This document shows positions 38,201 through 51,978 of a stretch of DNA of 64,000 bases, piece by piece. Source of the stretch: Corylus avellana. Its lineage: Eukaryota > Streptophyta > Magnoliopsida > Fagales > Betulaceae. The notes under the pieces were generated by a model. The model had not been told where the DNA came from and did not search any database. It saw only the letters and a program-made list of their open reading frames with translations. A program made the translations under genes and the position numbers. Each line of letters starts with the position of its first letter. Positions within the stretch are counted from its first letter, which is position 1. The DNA is taken from positions 32,569,871 through 32,633,870 of the forward strand of contig NC_081542.1 in assembly GCF_901000735.1 (NCBI RefSeq). Reading direction: 5' to 3'.

Positions 38201-41200
38201 ACAACCTCGAATCACTTCTTGTCAACCGTCGACAGGATTTCATCAAAGTTCTGCACGAGCTCGTAAATTTTCGGGCGAAACAATTTCGGTTCGCATTTGA
38301 CCTTTTTATTCGGCCTAGGGTCTCTTCTGATTTGCCCAAAATTTTACGAACGTGTTCAGTGCTTCGAGACGATCATGTCGGCGGGTGGCTCAAAGAAATT
38401 CGAGTTATTCCGGCCAGGATCGTGGCTCTTGCAAACTTTCAAAAAAAGTTATACTTCGTCAGTGAAGAACGGGGGACAAACAACCTTGAATCACTTCGAG
38501 TCAACCGCCGACAAGATTGCCTTGAAGTTCTGCACAAGCTAGTCAATTTTTGGGCCAAACAATTTCGGTTCGCATTTGACCATTTTATTCGGCCTAGGGT
38601 TTCGGTCCTAGTTGTGAAAGTACAACCTCGTCCGATTTGCCCAAAATTTTACGAGCGTGTCCAATGCTTTGAGAGAATCATGTCAGCTGGTGGCACGAAG
38701 AAATTCGAGTCGTGTCGGCTGGGATCGAGGCTCTTTTAAACTTTCAAAAAAAGTTATAGTTCGTCAGTGAAGATCGGGGTGCAAACGAACTCGAATCACT
38801 TCGTGGCAACCGCCGACATGATTGCCTCGAAGTTCTGCCCAAGCTCGTTTATTTTTGGGCCAAACAATTTCGCTTCGGATCTGACCATTTTATTCAGCCT
38901 AGGGTTTCGGTCCTAGTTGTGAAAGTACAACCTCGTCTGATTTGCCCAAAATTTTACGAACGTGTTCAGTACTTCGAGACGAACATGTCGGCGGGTGGTT
39001 TTAAGAAATTCGAGTCATTCCGGACAGGATCGTGGCTCTTGCAAAGTTTGAAAAAAAGTTATAGTTCGTCAGTGAAGATCGGGGGCCAAACAACCTCGAA
39101 TCACTTCGTGTCAACCGCCGACATGATTGCCTCAAAGTTCTGCACAAGCTCGGAAATTTTTAGGGCCAAATACTTTCACTTCGCATCTGACCATATTGTT
39201 CGGCCTCGGTTTTCGGTCCTAGTTGTTAAAGTACAACCTCGAATCACTTCGTGTGAACCGCCGACATGATTGCCTCGAAGTTCTGCACACACTCGTTTAT
39301 TTTCGGGCGAAACAATTTCGCTTCGGATCTGACCATTTTGTTCAGCCTAGGGTTTCAGTCCTAGTTGTGAAAGTAGAACCTCGTCCGAATAGCCCAAAAT
39401 TCTACGAGCTTGTTCAGTGCTTCGAGGCGATCATGGCGGCGGGCGGCACGAAGAAATTTGAGTCGTTTAGGCCGTGATCGGGGCTCTTGCAAAGTTTCAA
39501 AAAAAGTTATCGTTCGTCAGTGAAGATCGGGGGGCAAACAACCTTGAATCACTTCGAGTCAACCGCCGACATGATTGCCACGAAGTTCTGCACAAGCTCG
39601 TAAAATTTTGGGCCAAACAATCTTGGTTCGCATTTGACCATTTTATTCAGCCTAGGGTTTCGGTCGTAGTTATGAAAGTACAACCTCATCCGATTTGCCC
39701 AAAATTTTATGAGCGTGTCCAGTGATTCGAGACAATCATGTCGGCTGGTGGCACGAAGAAATTTCAGTGGTTTCGGCTGGGATCGAGGCTCTTGCAAAGT
39801 TTCAAAAAAAGTTATAGTTCGTCAGTGAAGATCGGGGGACAAACGAACTCGAATCACTTCGTGGCAACCGCCGACATGATTGCATCAAAGTTCTGCACAA
39901 GCTCAAAATTTTTTGGGCCAAACACTTTTGCTTCGCATCAGACTATTTTGTTCGGCCAAGGGTTTCGGTCCTAGCCGAGAAAGTACAACCTCAAATCACT
40001 TCGTGTCAACTTCCGACATGATTACCTCAAAGTTCTGTACAAGCTCGAAAATTTTCGGGCCAAACAATTTCACTTCGCATCTGACCATATTGTTCGGCCT
40101 AGGTTTTCGGTCCTAGTTGTGAAAGTACAACCTCGAATCACTTCGTGTCAACCGCCAACATGATTGCCTCGAAGTTCTGCACAAGCTCGTAAATTTTCGG
40201 GCCAAATAATTTCGGTTCGCATTTGACCATTTTATTCAGCCTAGGGTTTTGGTCCTAGTTGTGAAAGTACAACCTCGTCCGATTTGCCAAAAATTTTACA
40301 AGCGTGTTTAGTGCTTCAAGACGATCATGTCGGCGGGTGGCACTAAGAAATTCGAGTCGTTCCGGCCGGGATCGGGGCTGTTGTAAACTTTCAAGAAAAG
40401 TTATAGTTCGTCAGTGAAGATCGGGGGGCAAACGAACTCGAATCACTTCGTGGGAACCGCCGACATGATTGCCTCGAAGTTCTGCACAAACTCGTTTATT
40501 TTTGGGCCAAACAATTTCGCTTCGCATCTAACCCTTTTGTTCGGCCTAGGGTTTCAGTCCTAGTTGTGAAAGTACGAGCTCGTCCAATTTACCCGAACTT
40601 TTACGAGTGTGTTGACTGCTTCGAGACGATCTTGTCAGTGAGTGGCACGAAGAAATTTAGTTCGTTCCGGCCGGGATCAGGGCTCTTGTAAACTTTCAGA
40701 AAAAGTTATCGTCTGTCAATGAAGATCGGGGGGCAAACGAACTCGAATCACTTCGTGGAAACCGCCGACATTATTGCATCAAAGTTCTACACAAGCTCAA
40801 AAATTTTTGGGCGAAACAATTTCGTTTCGGATCTGACTATTTTGTTCGGCCTAGGGTTTCGGTCCTAGTTGTGAAACTAGAACCTTGTCCGAATAGCCTG
40901 AAATTCTACGAGCGTGTTCAGTGCTTCGAGGTGATCATGGCGGCGGGCGGCACGAAGAAATTCGAGTCGTTCCGGCCGGGATCGGGCTCTTGTAAACTTT
41001 CTGAAAAAGTTATCATTTGTCAGTGAAGATCAGGTGGCAAACGAACTCGAATCATTTTGTGGCAACCGTCGACATTGTTGCATCGAAGTTCTGTACAAGC
41101 TCGAAAATTTTCGAGCCAAAAATTTTCACTTCGCATCAGAACATTTTGTTCGGCCTAAGTTTTTGGTCCTAGTTCTGAAAGTACAACCTCGTTCGATTTC

Positions 41201-44200
41201 CCAAAATTTTACGAGCATGTTTAGTGCTTCGAGACGAACATGTCGGCGGGTGGCTCAAAGAAATTCGAGTCATTCCGGCCGGGATCGTGGCTCTTGCAAA
41301 CTTTCAAAAAAAGTTATAGTTCGTTAGTGAAGATAGGGGGGCAAACAACCTTGAATCACTTCGAGTCAACCGCTGACATGATTGCCTCGAAGTTCAGCAC
41401 AAGCTAGTAAATTTTCAGGCCAAACAATTTTGGTTCGCATTTAACCATTTTATTCGGCCTAGGGTTTCGGTCCTAGTTGTGAAAGTACAACCTTGTCCGA
41501 TTTGCCCAAAATTTTACGAGCGTGTTCAGTGCTTCGAGACTATCATGTTGGCTGGTGGCACGAAGAAATTTTAGTCGTTCTGGCTGGGATCGAGGCTCTT
41601 TTAAACTTTCACAAAAAGATGTTGTTCGTCAATGAAAATCGGGGGGCAAACGAACTCGAATCACTTCGTGGTAACTGCTGACATGATAGCCTCGAAGTTC
41701 TACGCAAGCTCGTAAATTTTCGGGGCAAACAATTTCGCTTTACATCTGATCATTTTGTTCAACCTAGGGTTTTGGTCCGAGTTGTGAAAGTACAACCTCG
41801 TCCGATTTGCTAAAAATTTTACGAGCGTGTTTAGTGCTTCAAGACGATCATGTCGGCGGGTGGCACTAAGAAATTCGAGTCGTTCTGACTGGGATCGGGG
41901 CTGTTGTAAACTTTCAAGAAAAGTTATAGTTCGTCAGTGAAGATCGGGGGGCAAACGAACTCGAATCATTTTGTGGCAATCGCCAACATTATTGCATCGA
42001 AGTTCTGCACAAGCTCAAAAATTTTCAGGCCAAACAATTTTGCTTTGCATCTGACCATTTTGTTCGGCGTAGGGTTTCGGTCCTAGCCGAGAAAGTACAA
42101 CCTCGTCCGATTTGCACAAAATTTTACGAGGGTGTTTAGTGCTTCGAGACGATCATGTCGGCGGGTGGCTTTAAGAAAATTCAAGTCATTGCTGCCGGGA
42201 CCGGGGCTCTTGTAAACTTTCAAAAAAAGTTATAGTTCGTCAGTGAAGATCAGGGGGCAAACGAACTCGAATCACTTCGTGGCAACCGCCGACAAGATTG
42301 CCTCGAAGTTCTGCACAAACTCGTTTATTTTCGGGCCAAACAAGTTCGCTTCCGATCTGACCATTTTGTTCAGCCTAGGGTTTCGGTCCTAGGTTTGAAA
42401 GTCGAATCTCGTCCGAATTGCCCAAAATTCTACAAGAGTGTTCAGTGCTTCTAGGCGATCATGGCGGCGGGCGGCACGAAGAAATTCGAGTCGTGCCGGC
42501 CGAGATCGGGGCTCTTGTAAACTTTCAGAAAAAGTTATCTTTCGTCCGATAAGATCGGGGGGTAAACGAACTCGAATTACATTGTGGCAACAGCCTACAT
42601 GATTGCCTCGAAGTTCTGCCCAAGCTCGTTTATTTTCGGGCCAAACAATTTCGCATCGCATCTGACCATTTTGTTCGGCCTAGGGTTTCAGTCCTTGTTG
42701 TGAAATTACCACCTCGTCCGCTTTGCAGAAAATTTAACGAGCGTGTTCAGTGCTTCGAAAAGATCATGTCGGTGAGTTGCTCTAAGAAATTCAAGTCATT
42801 CCGGCCGGAATCGTGGCTCTTGAAAACTTTCAGAAAAAGTTATCGTCTGTTAGTGAAGATCGGGGGGCAAACGAACTCGAATCACTTCGTGGCAACGGCC
42901 GACATGATTGCCTCGAAGTTCTACACAAGCTCGTAAATTTTCGGGCGAAACAATTTCGCTTCGCATCTAACCCTTTTGTTCGGCCTAGGGTTTCGATCAT
43001 AGTTGTGAAAGTACGACCTCGTCTGATTTACCCGAAATTTTACGAGCGTGTTGAGTGCTTCGAGACGATCGTGTCGGCGAGTGGCACGAAGAAATTCAGG
43101 TCGTTCCGGCTGGGATCGAGGCTCTTGTAAACTTTCAGAAAAAGTTATCGTCTGTCAATGAAGATAGGGCGGCAAACGAACTCGAATCACTTCGTGGAAA
43201 CCGCCGACATTATTGCATCGAAGTTCTGCACAAGCTCAAAAATTTTTGGGCCAAACAATTTCGCTTCGGATCTGACCATTTTGTTCGGCCTAGGGTTTCG
43301 GTCCTAGTTGTGAAACTAGAACCTCGTCTGAATAGCCTGAAATTCTACGAGCGTGTTCAGTGCTTCGAGGTGATCATGGCGGCGGGCGGCACAAAGAAAT
43401 TCGAGTCATTCCGGCCGGGATCGAGGCTCTTGTAAACTTTCAGAAAAAGTTATTGTTCGTCAGTGAAGATCGGGGGGCAAACGAACTCGAATTACTTTGT
43501 GGCAACTGCCGACATGATTGCCTCAAAGTTCTACCCAAGCTCGTTTATTTTCGGGCCAAACAATTTTGCTTCGGATCTGACCATTTTGTTAAGCCAAGGG
43601 TTTCGGTCCTAGTTGTGAAAGTACAACTTCGTCTGATTTGCCCAAAATTTTACGAACGTGTTCAGTACTTCGAGACGAACATGTCAGCGGGTGGCTTTAA
43701 GAAATTCGAGTCATTCCGGCCAGGATCGTGGCTCTTGCAAAGTTTCAAAAAAAGTTATAGTTCGTCAGTGAAGATCGGGGGGCAAACAACCTCAAATCAC
43801 TTCGTGTCAACCGCCGACATGAATGCCTGAAAGTTCTGCACAAGCTCAGAAATTTTTAGGGCCAAACACTTTCGCTTCGCATCTGACCATTTTGTTCGGC
43901 CAAGGGTTTCGGTCCTAGTTGTGAAAGTACAACCTCGAATCACTTCATGTCAACCGCCGACATGATTGCCTCGAAGTTCTGCACAAGCTCGAAAATTTTC
44001 GGGCCAAATAATTTCGGTTCGCATTTGACCATTTTATTCGGCCTGGGGTTTCGGTCCTAGTTGTGAAAGTACAACCTCAAATCACTTCGTGTTAACCTCC
44101 GACATGATTGCCTCGAAGTTCTGCACAAACTCGTTTATTTTCGGGCGAAACAATTTCGCTTCGGATCTGACCATTTTGTTCGGCCTAGGGTTTCAGTCCA

Positions 44201-45966
44201 AGTTGTGAAAGTAGAACCTCGTCCGAATAGCCCGAAATTCAACGAGCGTGTTCAGTGCTTCGAGGCGATCATGGCGGCGGGCAGCACGAAGAAATTTGAG
44301 TCGTTCCGGCCGGGATCGGGGCTTTTGCAAACTTTCAAAAAAAGTTATAGCTCGTTAGTGAAGATCGGGGGGCAAACAACCTTGAATCACTTCGAGTCAA
44401 CCGCCGACATGATTGCCTCGAAGTTCTACACAAGCTCGTAAATTTTTGTGCCAAGTAATTTCGCTTTGCATCTGACCATTTTGTTCGGCCTAGGGTTTCG
44501 GTCCTATTTGTGAAAGTACAACCTTGTCCAATTTCCCAAAATTTTATGAGCGTGTTCAGTGCTTCGAGACGATCATGTCGGCGGGTGGCTCAAAGAAATT
44601 CGAGTCATTCCGGCCTGGATCGTGGCTCTTGCAAACTTTCAAAAAAAGTTATTGTTCGTCGGTGAAGATCGAGGGGCAAACAACCTTGAATCACTTCGAG
44701 TCAACCGCCGACATGATTGCCTCGAATTTCTGCGCAAGCTCGTAAATTTTTGGGCCAAACAATTTTGGTTCGCATTTGACCATTTTATTCGGCCTAGGGT
44801 TTCGGTCCTAGTTGTCAAAGTACAACCTCGTCCGATTTGCCCAAAATTTTACGAGCGTGTCCAGTGCTTCGAAACAATCATGTTGGCTGGTGGCACGAAG
44901 GAATTCGAGTTGTTTCGGCTGGGATCGAGGCTCTTTTAAACTTTCAAAAAATGATATAATTCATCTGTGAAGATCGGGGGACAAACGAACTCGAATCACT
45001 TCGTGGCAACCGCCGACATTATTGCATCGAAGTTCTGCACAAGCTCAAAAATTTTCGGGGCAAACAATTTCGCTTCGCATCTGACCATTTTGTTCGGCCT
45101 AGGGTTTCGGACCTAGCCGAGAAAGTACAACCTCGTCCGATTTGCACAAAATTTTACGAGGGTGTTCAGTGCTTCGAGACGATCATGTTGGCGGGTGGCT
45201 TTAAGAAATTCAAGTCATTCCTACCGGGATCGAGGCTCTTGTAAACTTTTTAAAAAAGTTATAGTTCATCAGTGAAGATCGGGGGGCAAACGAACTCGAA
45301 TCACTTCATGGCAACCGCCGACATGATTGCCTCGAAGGTCTCCACAAACTCGTTTATTTTCGGGCCAAACAATTTCGCTTCGGATATGACCATTTTGTTC
45401 GGCCTAGGGTTTCGGTCCTAGTTGTGGAAGTATAACCATGTCCGAATTGCTTGAAATTCTACGAGCGTGTTCAGTGCTTCGAGGGGATCATGGCGGCGGG
45501 CGGCACGAAGAAATTCGAGTCATTCCGGCCGGGATCGGGGCTCTTGTAAACTTTCAAAAAAAGTTATCGTTCGTCAGTGAAGATCGGGGGGCAAATGAAC
45601 TCGAATTACCTTGTGGCAACCGCCGATATGATTGCCTCGAAGTTCTGCCCAAGCTTGTTGATTTTCGGGCCAAAGAATTTCTCTTCGGATCTGACCATTT
45701 TGTTCAGCCTAGGGTTTCGGTCCTAGTTGTGAAAGTACAACCTCGTCTGATTTGCACAAAATTTTACGAACGTGTTCAGTACTTCGAGACGAACATGTCG
45801 GCGGGTCGCTTTAAGAAATTCGATTCATTCCGGCTAGGATCGTGGCTCTTGCAAAGTTTCAAAAAAAGTTATAGTTCGTCAGTGAAGATCGAGGGGCAAA
45901 CAACGTCGAATCACTTGGCGTCAACCGCCGACATGATTGCCTAGAAGTTCTGCACAAGCTCGTAAA
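35201..45966 (+). repeat. Satellite block 7: units with ctcgtttattttcgggcc and gcggcgggcggcacg variants
   Basis: Mostly 305-bp units without the cttcccaac 404-bp junction. Short 142-bp units occur near 37,900, 39,238, 39,990, 40,128, 43,930 and 44,075. An atypical deletion of about 43 bp lies near 38,320 (cctagggtctcttctg). The right edge at about 45,967 is an abrupt junction (gctcgtaaatacaacc) into subfamily III. Confidence 0.8.
36388..36608 (+). repeat. Representative palindrome within one monomer
   Basis: Arm 1 (36,388-36,462) and the reverse complement of arm 2 (36,532-36,608) align along about 75 bp with a one-base length difference. Matched blocks include cccgaaa, ttac.ag, atgat/atcat cores, cggcgg and attcgag. 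The loop between them is about 69 bp and contains a small secondary inverted repeat, aacttt...aaagtt. By hand, a consensus unit gives about 11 mismatches in 75 positions. Transcribed RNA of either strand could fold into a long imperfect hairpin. Confidence 0.85.
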
Positions 45967-46435
45967 TACAACCTCGTCCGATTTCCTGAAATTTTACGAG
46001 GGTACTGAATGCCTCGAGGCGATCATGTCGGTGCGTGGTTTTCAGAAATTTGAGTCGTTCCGGCCATGATCTGCGCTCTCGTGAACTTTCAGAAAAATTT
46101 ATCGTTCGTTAGTGAAGTTGGGGGGACAAAAGAACTCGAATAACTTCGTGCCACCCGCCGATATGATTGCCTCGATGTTCTGCAGAAGCTCGTAAATTTT
46201 CGGGCCAAAGAATTTCGTTTCACATCTGACCATTTTGTTCGGCCTAGGGTTTTGGTCCTAGTTGTGAAAAAATACAACCTCGTCCGATTTCCCGAAATTT
46301 TACGAGGGTACTGTACTGAATGCCTCGAGGCGATCATGTCGGTGCGTGGTTTTCAGAAATTTAAGTCATTCCGGCCATGATCTGCGCTCTCGTGAACTTT
46401 CAGAAAAAGTTATCGTTCGTTAGTGAAGTTGGGGG
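45967..46435 (+). repeat. Satellite subfamily III, short stretch left of a gap
   Basis: Carries subfamily III markers: cgagggtactgaatgcctcgaggc, gtgcgtggttttcagaaattt, ggccatgatctgcgctctcgtgaac and gtgaaaaaatacaacc. The first unit lacks its beginning and the second has a small insertion (tactgtactg near 46,310). It stops at the gap at 46,436. Confidence 0.85.
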
Positions 46436-46535
46436 NNNNNNNNNNNNNNNNNNNNNNNNNNNNNNNNNNNNNNNNNNNNNNNNNNNNNNNNNNNNNNNNN
46501 NNNNNNNNNNNNNNNNNNNNNNNNNNNNNNNNNNN
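46436..46535. other. Assembly gap, 100 N
   Basis: Exactly 100 N. Subfamily III lies on the left and subfamily II on the right. Confidence 0.99.
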
Positions 46536-49500
46536 GGGGCACAAAGAAATTCAAGTCGTTCCGGCTGGGATTGGGGCTCAAGTAAACTTTCACAAAAAGT
46601 TATAGTTCGCTAGTGAAGATCGGGGGGCGAACGAACTCGAATCACTTCGTGGCAACCGCCGACATGATTTCCTCGCAGTTCTGCACAAGCTTGTAAGTTT
46701 GCGGTGCAAACAATATCGCTTCGCATCTGACCATTTTGTCCGGCCTAGGGTTTCGGTCCTAGTTGTGAAAGTACAACCTTGTCCGATTTGCCTGAAATTT
46801 TACGAGCGTGTTCAGTGCTTCTAGACGATCCTATCGGTGGGTGGTACTAAGAAAGTCGAGTCGTTCCGGTCGGGATTTGGGCTCTTGTAAACTTTCACAA
46901 AAAGTTATGTTTCGCCAGTGAAGATCGGGGGGCAGACGAACTCGAATCACTTCGTGGCAACCGCCGACATGATTGCCTCGCAGTTCTGCTCAAGCTCCTA
47001 AACTTTCGGGCCAAACAATTTCGCTTCGCATCTGACCATTTTGTTCGGCCAAGGGTTACGGTTCTAGTTGTGAAACTACAACCTCGTCTGAATAGCCCAA
47101 AATTCTACGAGCGTGTTCAGTGCTTCGAGACGATCATCTCGGCGGGTGGCACGAAGAAATTCGAGTCGTTCCGGCCGAGATCGGGGCTTATGTAGACTTT
47201 CACAAAAAGTTGTAGTTCGCCAGTGAAGATTGGGGGGCAAACAAACTAGAATCACTTCGTGGCAACCGCCGACATGATTGCCTCGCAGTTCTGCTCAAGC
47301 TCTTAAACTTTCGGGCCAAACAATTTCGCTTTGGATCTGACCATTTTGTTCAGCCTAGGGTTTCTGTACTAGTTGCGAAAGTAAAACCTCATCCGATTAG
47401 CCCGAAATGCTACGAGCTTGGTCAGTGCTTCCCAACAGACCATTTTGTTCGGCCTGGGGTTTCGGTCCTATTTGAGAAAGTGCAACCTCGTGCGATTTGC
47501 AAAAAATTTTACCAGCATGTTCACTGCTTCGAGACGATCATGTCGGCGGGTGGCATTAAGAAATTTGAGTCATTCCTGCCGGGATCGGGGCTCTTGTAAA
47601 CTTTGAAAAAAATTATAGTTCGTCAGTGAAGATCTGGGGGCAAACGAACTCGAATCACTTTGTGGCAACCGCCAACATGATTGCCTCGATGTTCTGCACA
47701 GGCTCGTAAATTTTTGGGCCAAACTCTTTCGCTCCGCGTCTGACCATTTTGTTCGGACTAGGGTTTCGGTCCTAGTTTTGAAAGTTGAACCTTGTCCGAT
47801 TTGCCCGAAATTTTACGAGCGTGTTCAGTGCTTCTAGACGATCATATCGGCGGGGGCACAATGAAATTCGAGTCGTTCCGGCTGGGATCGGGGCTCAAGT
47901 AAACTTTTACAAAAAGTTATTGTTCGCTAGTGAAGATCGGGGGGCAAACGAACTCGAATCACTTCGTGGCAACCGCCGACATGATTGCCTCACAGTTCTG
48001 CTCAAGCTCGTAAACTTTCGGGCCAAACAATTTCGCTTCGCATCTGACCATTTTGTTCGGCCTAGGGTTACGGTTCTAGTTGTGAAACTAGAACCTCGTC
48101 TGAATAGCCCGAAATTCTACGAGCGTGTTCAGTGCTTCGAGACGATCATATCGGCGGGTGGCAGGAAGAAATTCGAGTCGTTCCGGCCGGGATTGGGGCT
48201 TATGTAGACTTTCACAAAAAGTTATAGTTCGCTAGTGAAGATTGGGGGGCAAACAAACTAAAATCACTTCGTGGCAACCGCCGACATGATTGCCTCGCAG
48301 TTCTACACAAGCTCGTAAGTTTTCGAGCCAAACAATTTCGCTTCGCATCTGACCATTTTGTTCCGCCTAGGGTTTCGGTCCTAGTTGTGAAAGTACAACC
48401 TTGTCCGATTTGCCCGAAATTTTACGAGCGTGTTCAGTGCTTCTAGACGATCATATCGGCGGGGGGCACAATGAAATTCGAGTCGTTTCGGCTGGGATCG
48501 GGGCTCAAGTAAACTTTCACAAGAAGTTATAGTTGATCAGTGAAGATTGGGGGGCAAAAGAACTAGAATCACTTCGTGGCAACTGCCGACATGATTTCCT
48601 CGAAGTTCCCTACAAGCTCAAAAATTTTTGGGCCAAACAATTTNNNNNNNNNNNNNNNNNNNNNNNNNNNNNNNNNNNNNNNNNNNNNNNNNNNNNNNNN
48701 NNNNNNNNNNNNNNNNNNNNNNNNNNNNNNNNNNNNNNNNNNNGAAAGTACAACCTTGTCCGATTTGCCCGAAATTTTGCGAGCGTGTTCAGTGCTTCTA
48801 GACGATCGTATCGGCGGGTGGCACTAAGAAAGTCGAGTCGTTCCGGCCGGGATTTGGGCTCTTGTAAACTTTCACAAAAAGTTATACTTCGCCAGTGAAG
48901 ATCGGGGGGCAAACGAACTCGAATCACTTCGTGGCAACCGCCGACATGATTGCCTCGCAATTCTGCTCAAGCTCGTAAACTTTCGGGCCAAACAATTTTG
49001 CTTCGGATCTGACCATTTTGTTCAGCCTAGGGTTTCTGTACTAGTTGCAAAAGTAAAACCTCATCCGATTTGCCCGAAATGCTACGAGCTTGTTCAGTGC
49101 TTCCCAACAGACCATTTTGTTCGGCCTGGGGTTTCGGTCCTATTTGAGAAAGTGCAACCTCGTGCGATTTGCAAAAAATTTTACCAGCATGTTCACTGCT
49201 TCGAGACGATCATGTCGGCGGGTGGCATTAAGAAATTTGAGTCGTTCCTGCCGGGATCGGGGCTCTTGTAAACTTTGAAAAAAATTATAGTTCGTCAGTG
49301 AAGATCTGGGGGCAAACAAACTCGAATCACTTTGTGGCAACCGCCGACATGATTGCCTCGATGTTCTGCACAGGCTCGTAAATTTTTGGGCCAAACTCTT
49401 TCGCTCCGCGTCTGACCATTTTGTTCGGACTAGGGTTTCGGTCCTAGTTTTGAAAGTTGAACCTTGTCCGATTTGCCCGAAATTTTACGAGCGTGTTCAG

Positions 49501-51878
49501 TGCTTTGAGACGATCATATCGGCGGGGGGCACAAAGAAAATCGAGTCGTTCCAGCTGGGATCGGGGCTCAAGTAAACTCTCACAAAAAGTTATAGTTCGC
49601 TAGTGAAGGTCGGGGGGCAAACCAACTCGAATCACTTCGTGGCAACCGCCGACATGATTGCCTCGAAGTTCTCCACAGGCTCGTAAATTTTCGGGCCAAT
49701 CTATTTCGCTTCGCGTCTGACCATTTTGTTCGGCCTAGGGTTTCGTTCCTAGTTTTGAAAGTACAACCTTGTCCGATTTGCACGAAATTTTACGAGCGTG
49801 TTCAGTGCTTCGAGACAATCATATCGGCGGGTGGCACGAAGAAATTCGAGTCGTTCCGGCCGGGAACGGGGCTTCTGTAAACTTTCAGAAAAAGTTATAG
49901 TTCGCCAGTGAAGATTGGGGGGCAAACAAACTAGAATCACTTCGTGGCAACCGCCGACATGATTGCCTCGCAGTTCTGCACAAGCTCGTAAGTTTTCGGG
50001 CCAAACAATTTCGCTTCGCATCTGACCATTTTGTTCTGCCTAGGGTTTCGGTCCTAGTTGTGAAAGTACAACCTTGTCCGATTTGCCCGAAATTTTGCGA
50101 GCGTGTTCAGTGCTTCTAGACGATCATATCGGTGGGGGGCACAAAGAAATTCGAGTCGTTCCGATTGGGATCGGGGCTCAAGTAAACTTTCACAAAAAGT
50201 TATAGTTCGCTAGTGAAGATCGGGGGGCAAATGAACTCGAATCACGTCGTGGCAACCGCCGACATGATTGCCTCGCAGTTCTGCAAAGGCTCGTAAGTTT
50301 GTGGAGCAAACAATATCGCTTCGCATCTGACCATTTTGTTCGGCCTAGGGTTTCGGTCTTAGTTGTGAAAGTACAACCTTGTCCGATTTGCCCGAAATTT
50401 TACGAGCGTGTTCAGTGCTTCTAGACGATCATATCGGTGGGGGGCACAAAGAAATTCGAGTCGTTCCGATTGGGATCGGGGCTCAAGTAAACTTTCACAA
50501 AAACTTATAGTTCGCTAGTGAAGATCGGGGGGCAAACGAACTCGAATCACGTCGTGGCAACCGCCGACATGATTGCCTCGCAGTTCTGCAAAGGCTCGTA
50601 AGTTTGCGGTGCAAACAATATCGCTTCGCATCTGACCATTTTGTTCGGCCTAGGGTTTCGGTCCTAGTTGTGAAAGTACAACCTTGTCCGATTTGCCTGA
50701 AATTTTACGAGCGTGTTCAGTGCTTCTAGACGATCGTATCGGCGGGTGGCACTAAGAAAGTCGAGTTGTTCCGGCCGGGATTTGGGCTCTTGTAAACTTT
50801 CACAAAAAGTTATAGTTCACCAGTGAAGATCGGGGGGCAAACGAACTCGAATCACTTCGTGGCAACCGCCGACATGATTACCTCGCAGTTCTGCTCAAGC
50901 TCGTAAACTTTTGGGCCAAACAATTTTGCTTCGCATCTGACCATTTTGTTCGGGCTAGGGTTACGGTTCTAGTTGTGAAACTACAACCTCGTCCGAATAG
51001 CCCGAAATTCTACGAGCGTGTTCAGTGCTTTGAGACGATCATGTTGGCGAATGGCACGAAGAAATTCGAGTCGTTCCGGCCGGGATCGGGGATCTTGTAA
51101 ACTTTCACAAGAAGTTACAGTTGATCAGTGAAGATTGGGGGGCAAAAGAACTAGAATCACTTCGTGGCAACCGCCGACATGATTGCCTCGCAGTTCTGCA
51201 CAAGCTCTTAAGTTTTCAGGCCAAACAATTTCGCTTCGCATCTGACCATTTTGTTCTGCCTAGGGTTACGGTTCTAGTTGTGAAACTAGAACCTCGTCTG
51301 AATAGCCTGAAATTCTACGAGCGTTTTCAGTGCTTCGAGACGATCATATCGGCGGGTGGCAGGAAGAAATTCGAGTCGTTCCGGCCGGGATTGGGGCTTA
51401 TGTAGACTTTCACAAAAAGTTATAGTTCGCCAGTGAAGATTGGGGGGCAAACAAACTAAAATCACTTCGTGGCAACTGCCGACATGATTGCCTCGCAGTT
51501 CTACACAAGCTCGTAAGTTTTCGAGCCAAACAATTTCGCATCGCATCTGACCATTTTGTTCCGCCTAGGGTTTCGGTCCTAATTGTGAAAGTACAACCTT
51601 GTCCGATTTGCCTGAAATTTTACGAGCATGTTCAGTGCTTCTAGACGATCGTATCGGCGGGTGGCACTAAGAAAGTCGAGTCGTTCCGGCCGGGATTTGG
51701 GCTCTTGTAAACTTTCACAAAAAGTTATACTTCGCCAGTGAAGATCGGGGGGCAAACGAACTCGAATCACTTCGTGGCAACCGCCGACATGATTGCCTCG
51801 CAATTCTGCTCAAGCTCGTAAACTTTCGGGCCAAACAATTTTGCTTCGGATCTGACCATTTTGTTCAGCCTAGGGTTT
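46536..51878 (+). repeat. Satellite subfamily II block bounded by gaps
   Basis: Between the gaps at 46,436 and 51,879 the sequence returns to subfamily II as seen at 28,980-35,200. It includes the cccaacagacc 404-bp junctions (47,437 and 49,103) and rare variants such as gttcaccagtgaag with gattacctcgcagttctgctc (about 50,815-50,900, matching about 29,130-29,215). Subfamily III lies on both sides. Confidence 0.85.
48644..48743. other. Assembly gap, 100 N
   Basis: Exactly 100 N, with subfamily II on both sides. Confidence 0.99.
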
Positions 51879-51978
51879 NNNNNNNNNNNNNNNNNNNNNN
51901 NNNNNNNNNNNNNNNNNNNNNNNNNNNNNNNNNNNNNNNNNNNNNNNNNNNNNNNNNNNNNNNNNNNNNNNNNNNNNN
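51879..51978. other. Assembly gap, 100 N
   Basis: Exactly 100 N. Subfamily II lies on the left and subfamily III on the right. Confidence 0.99.
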
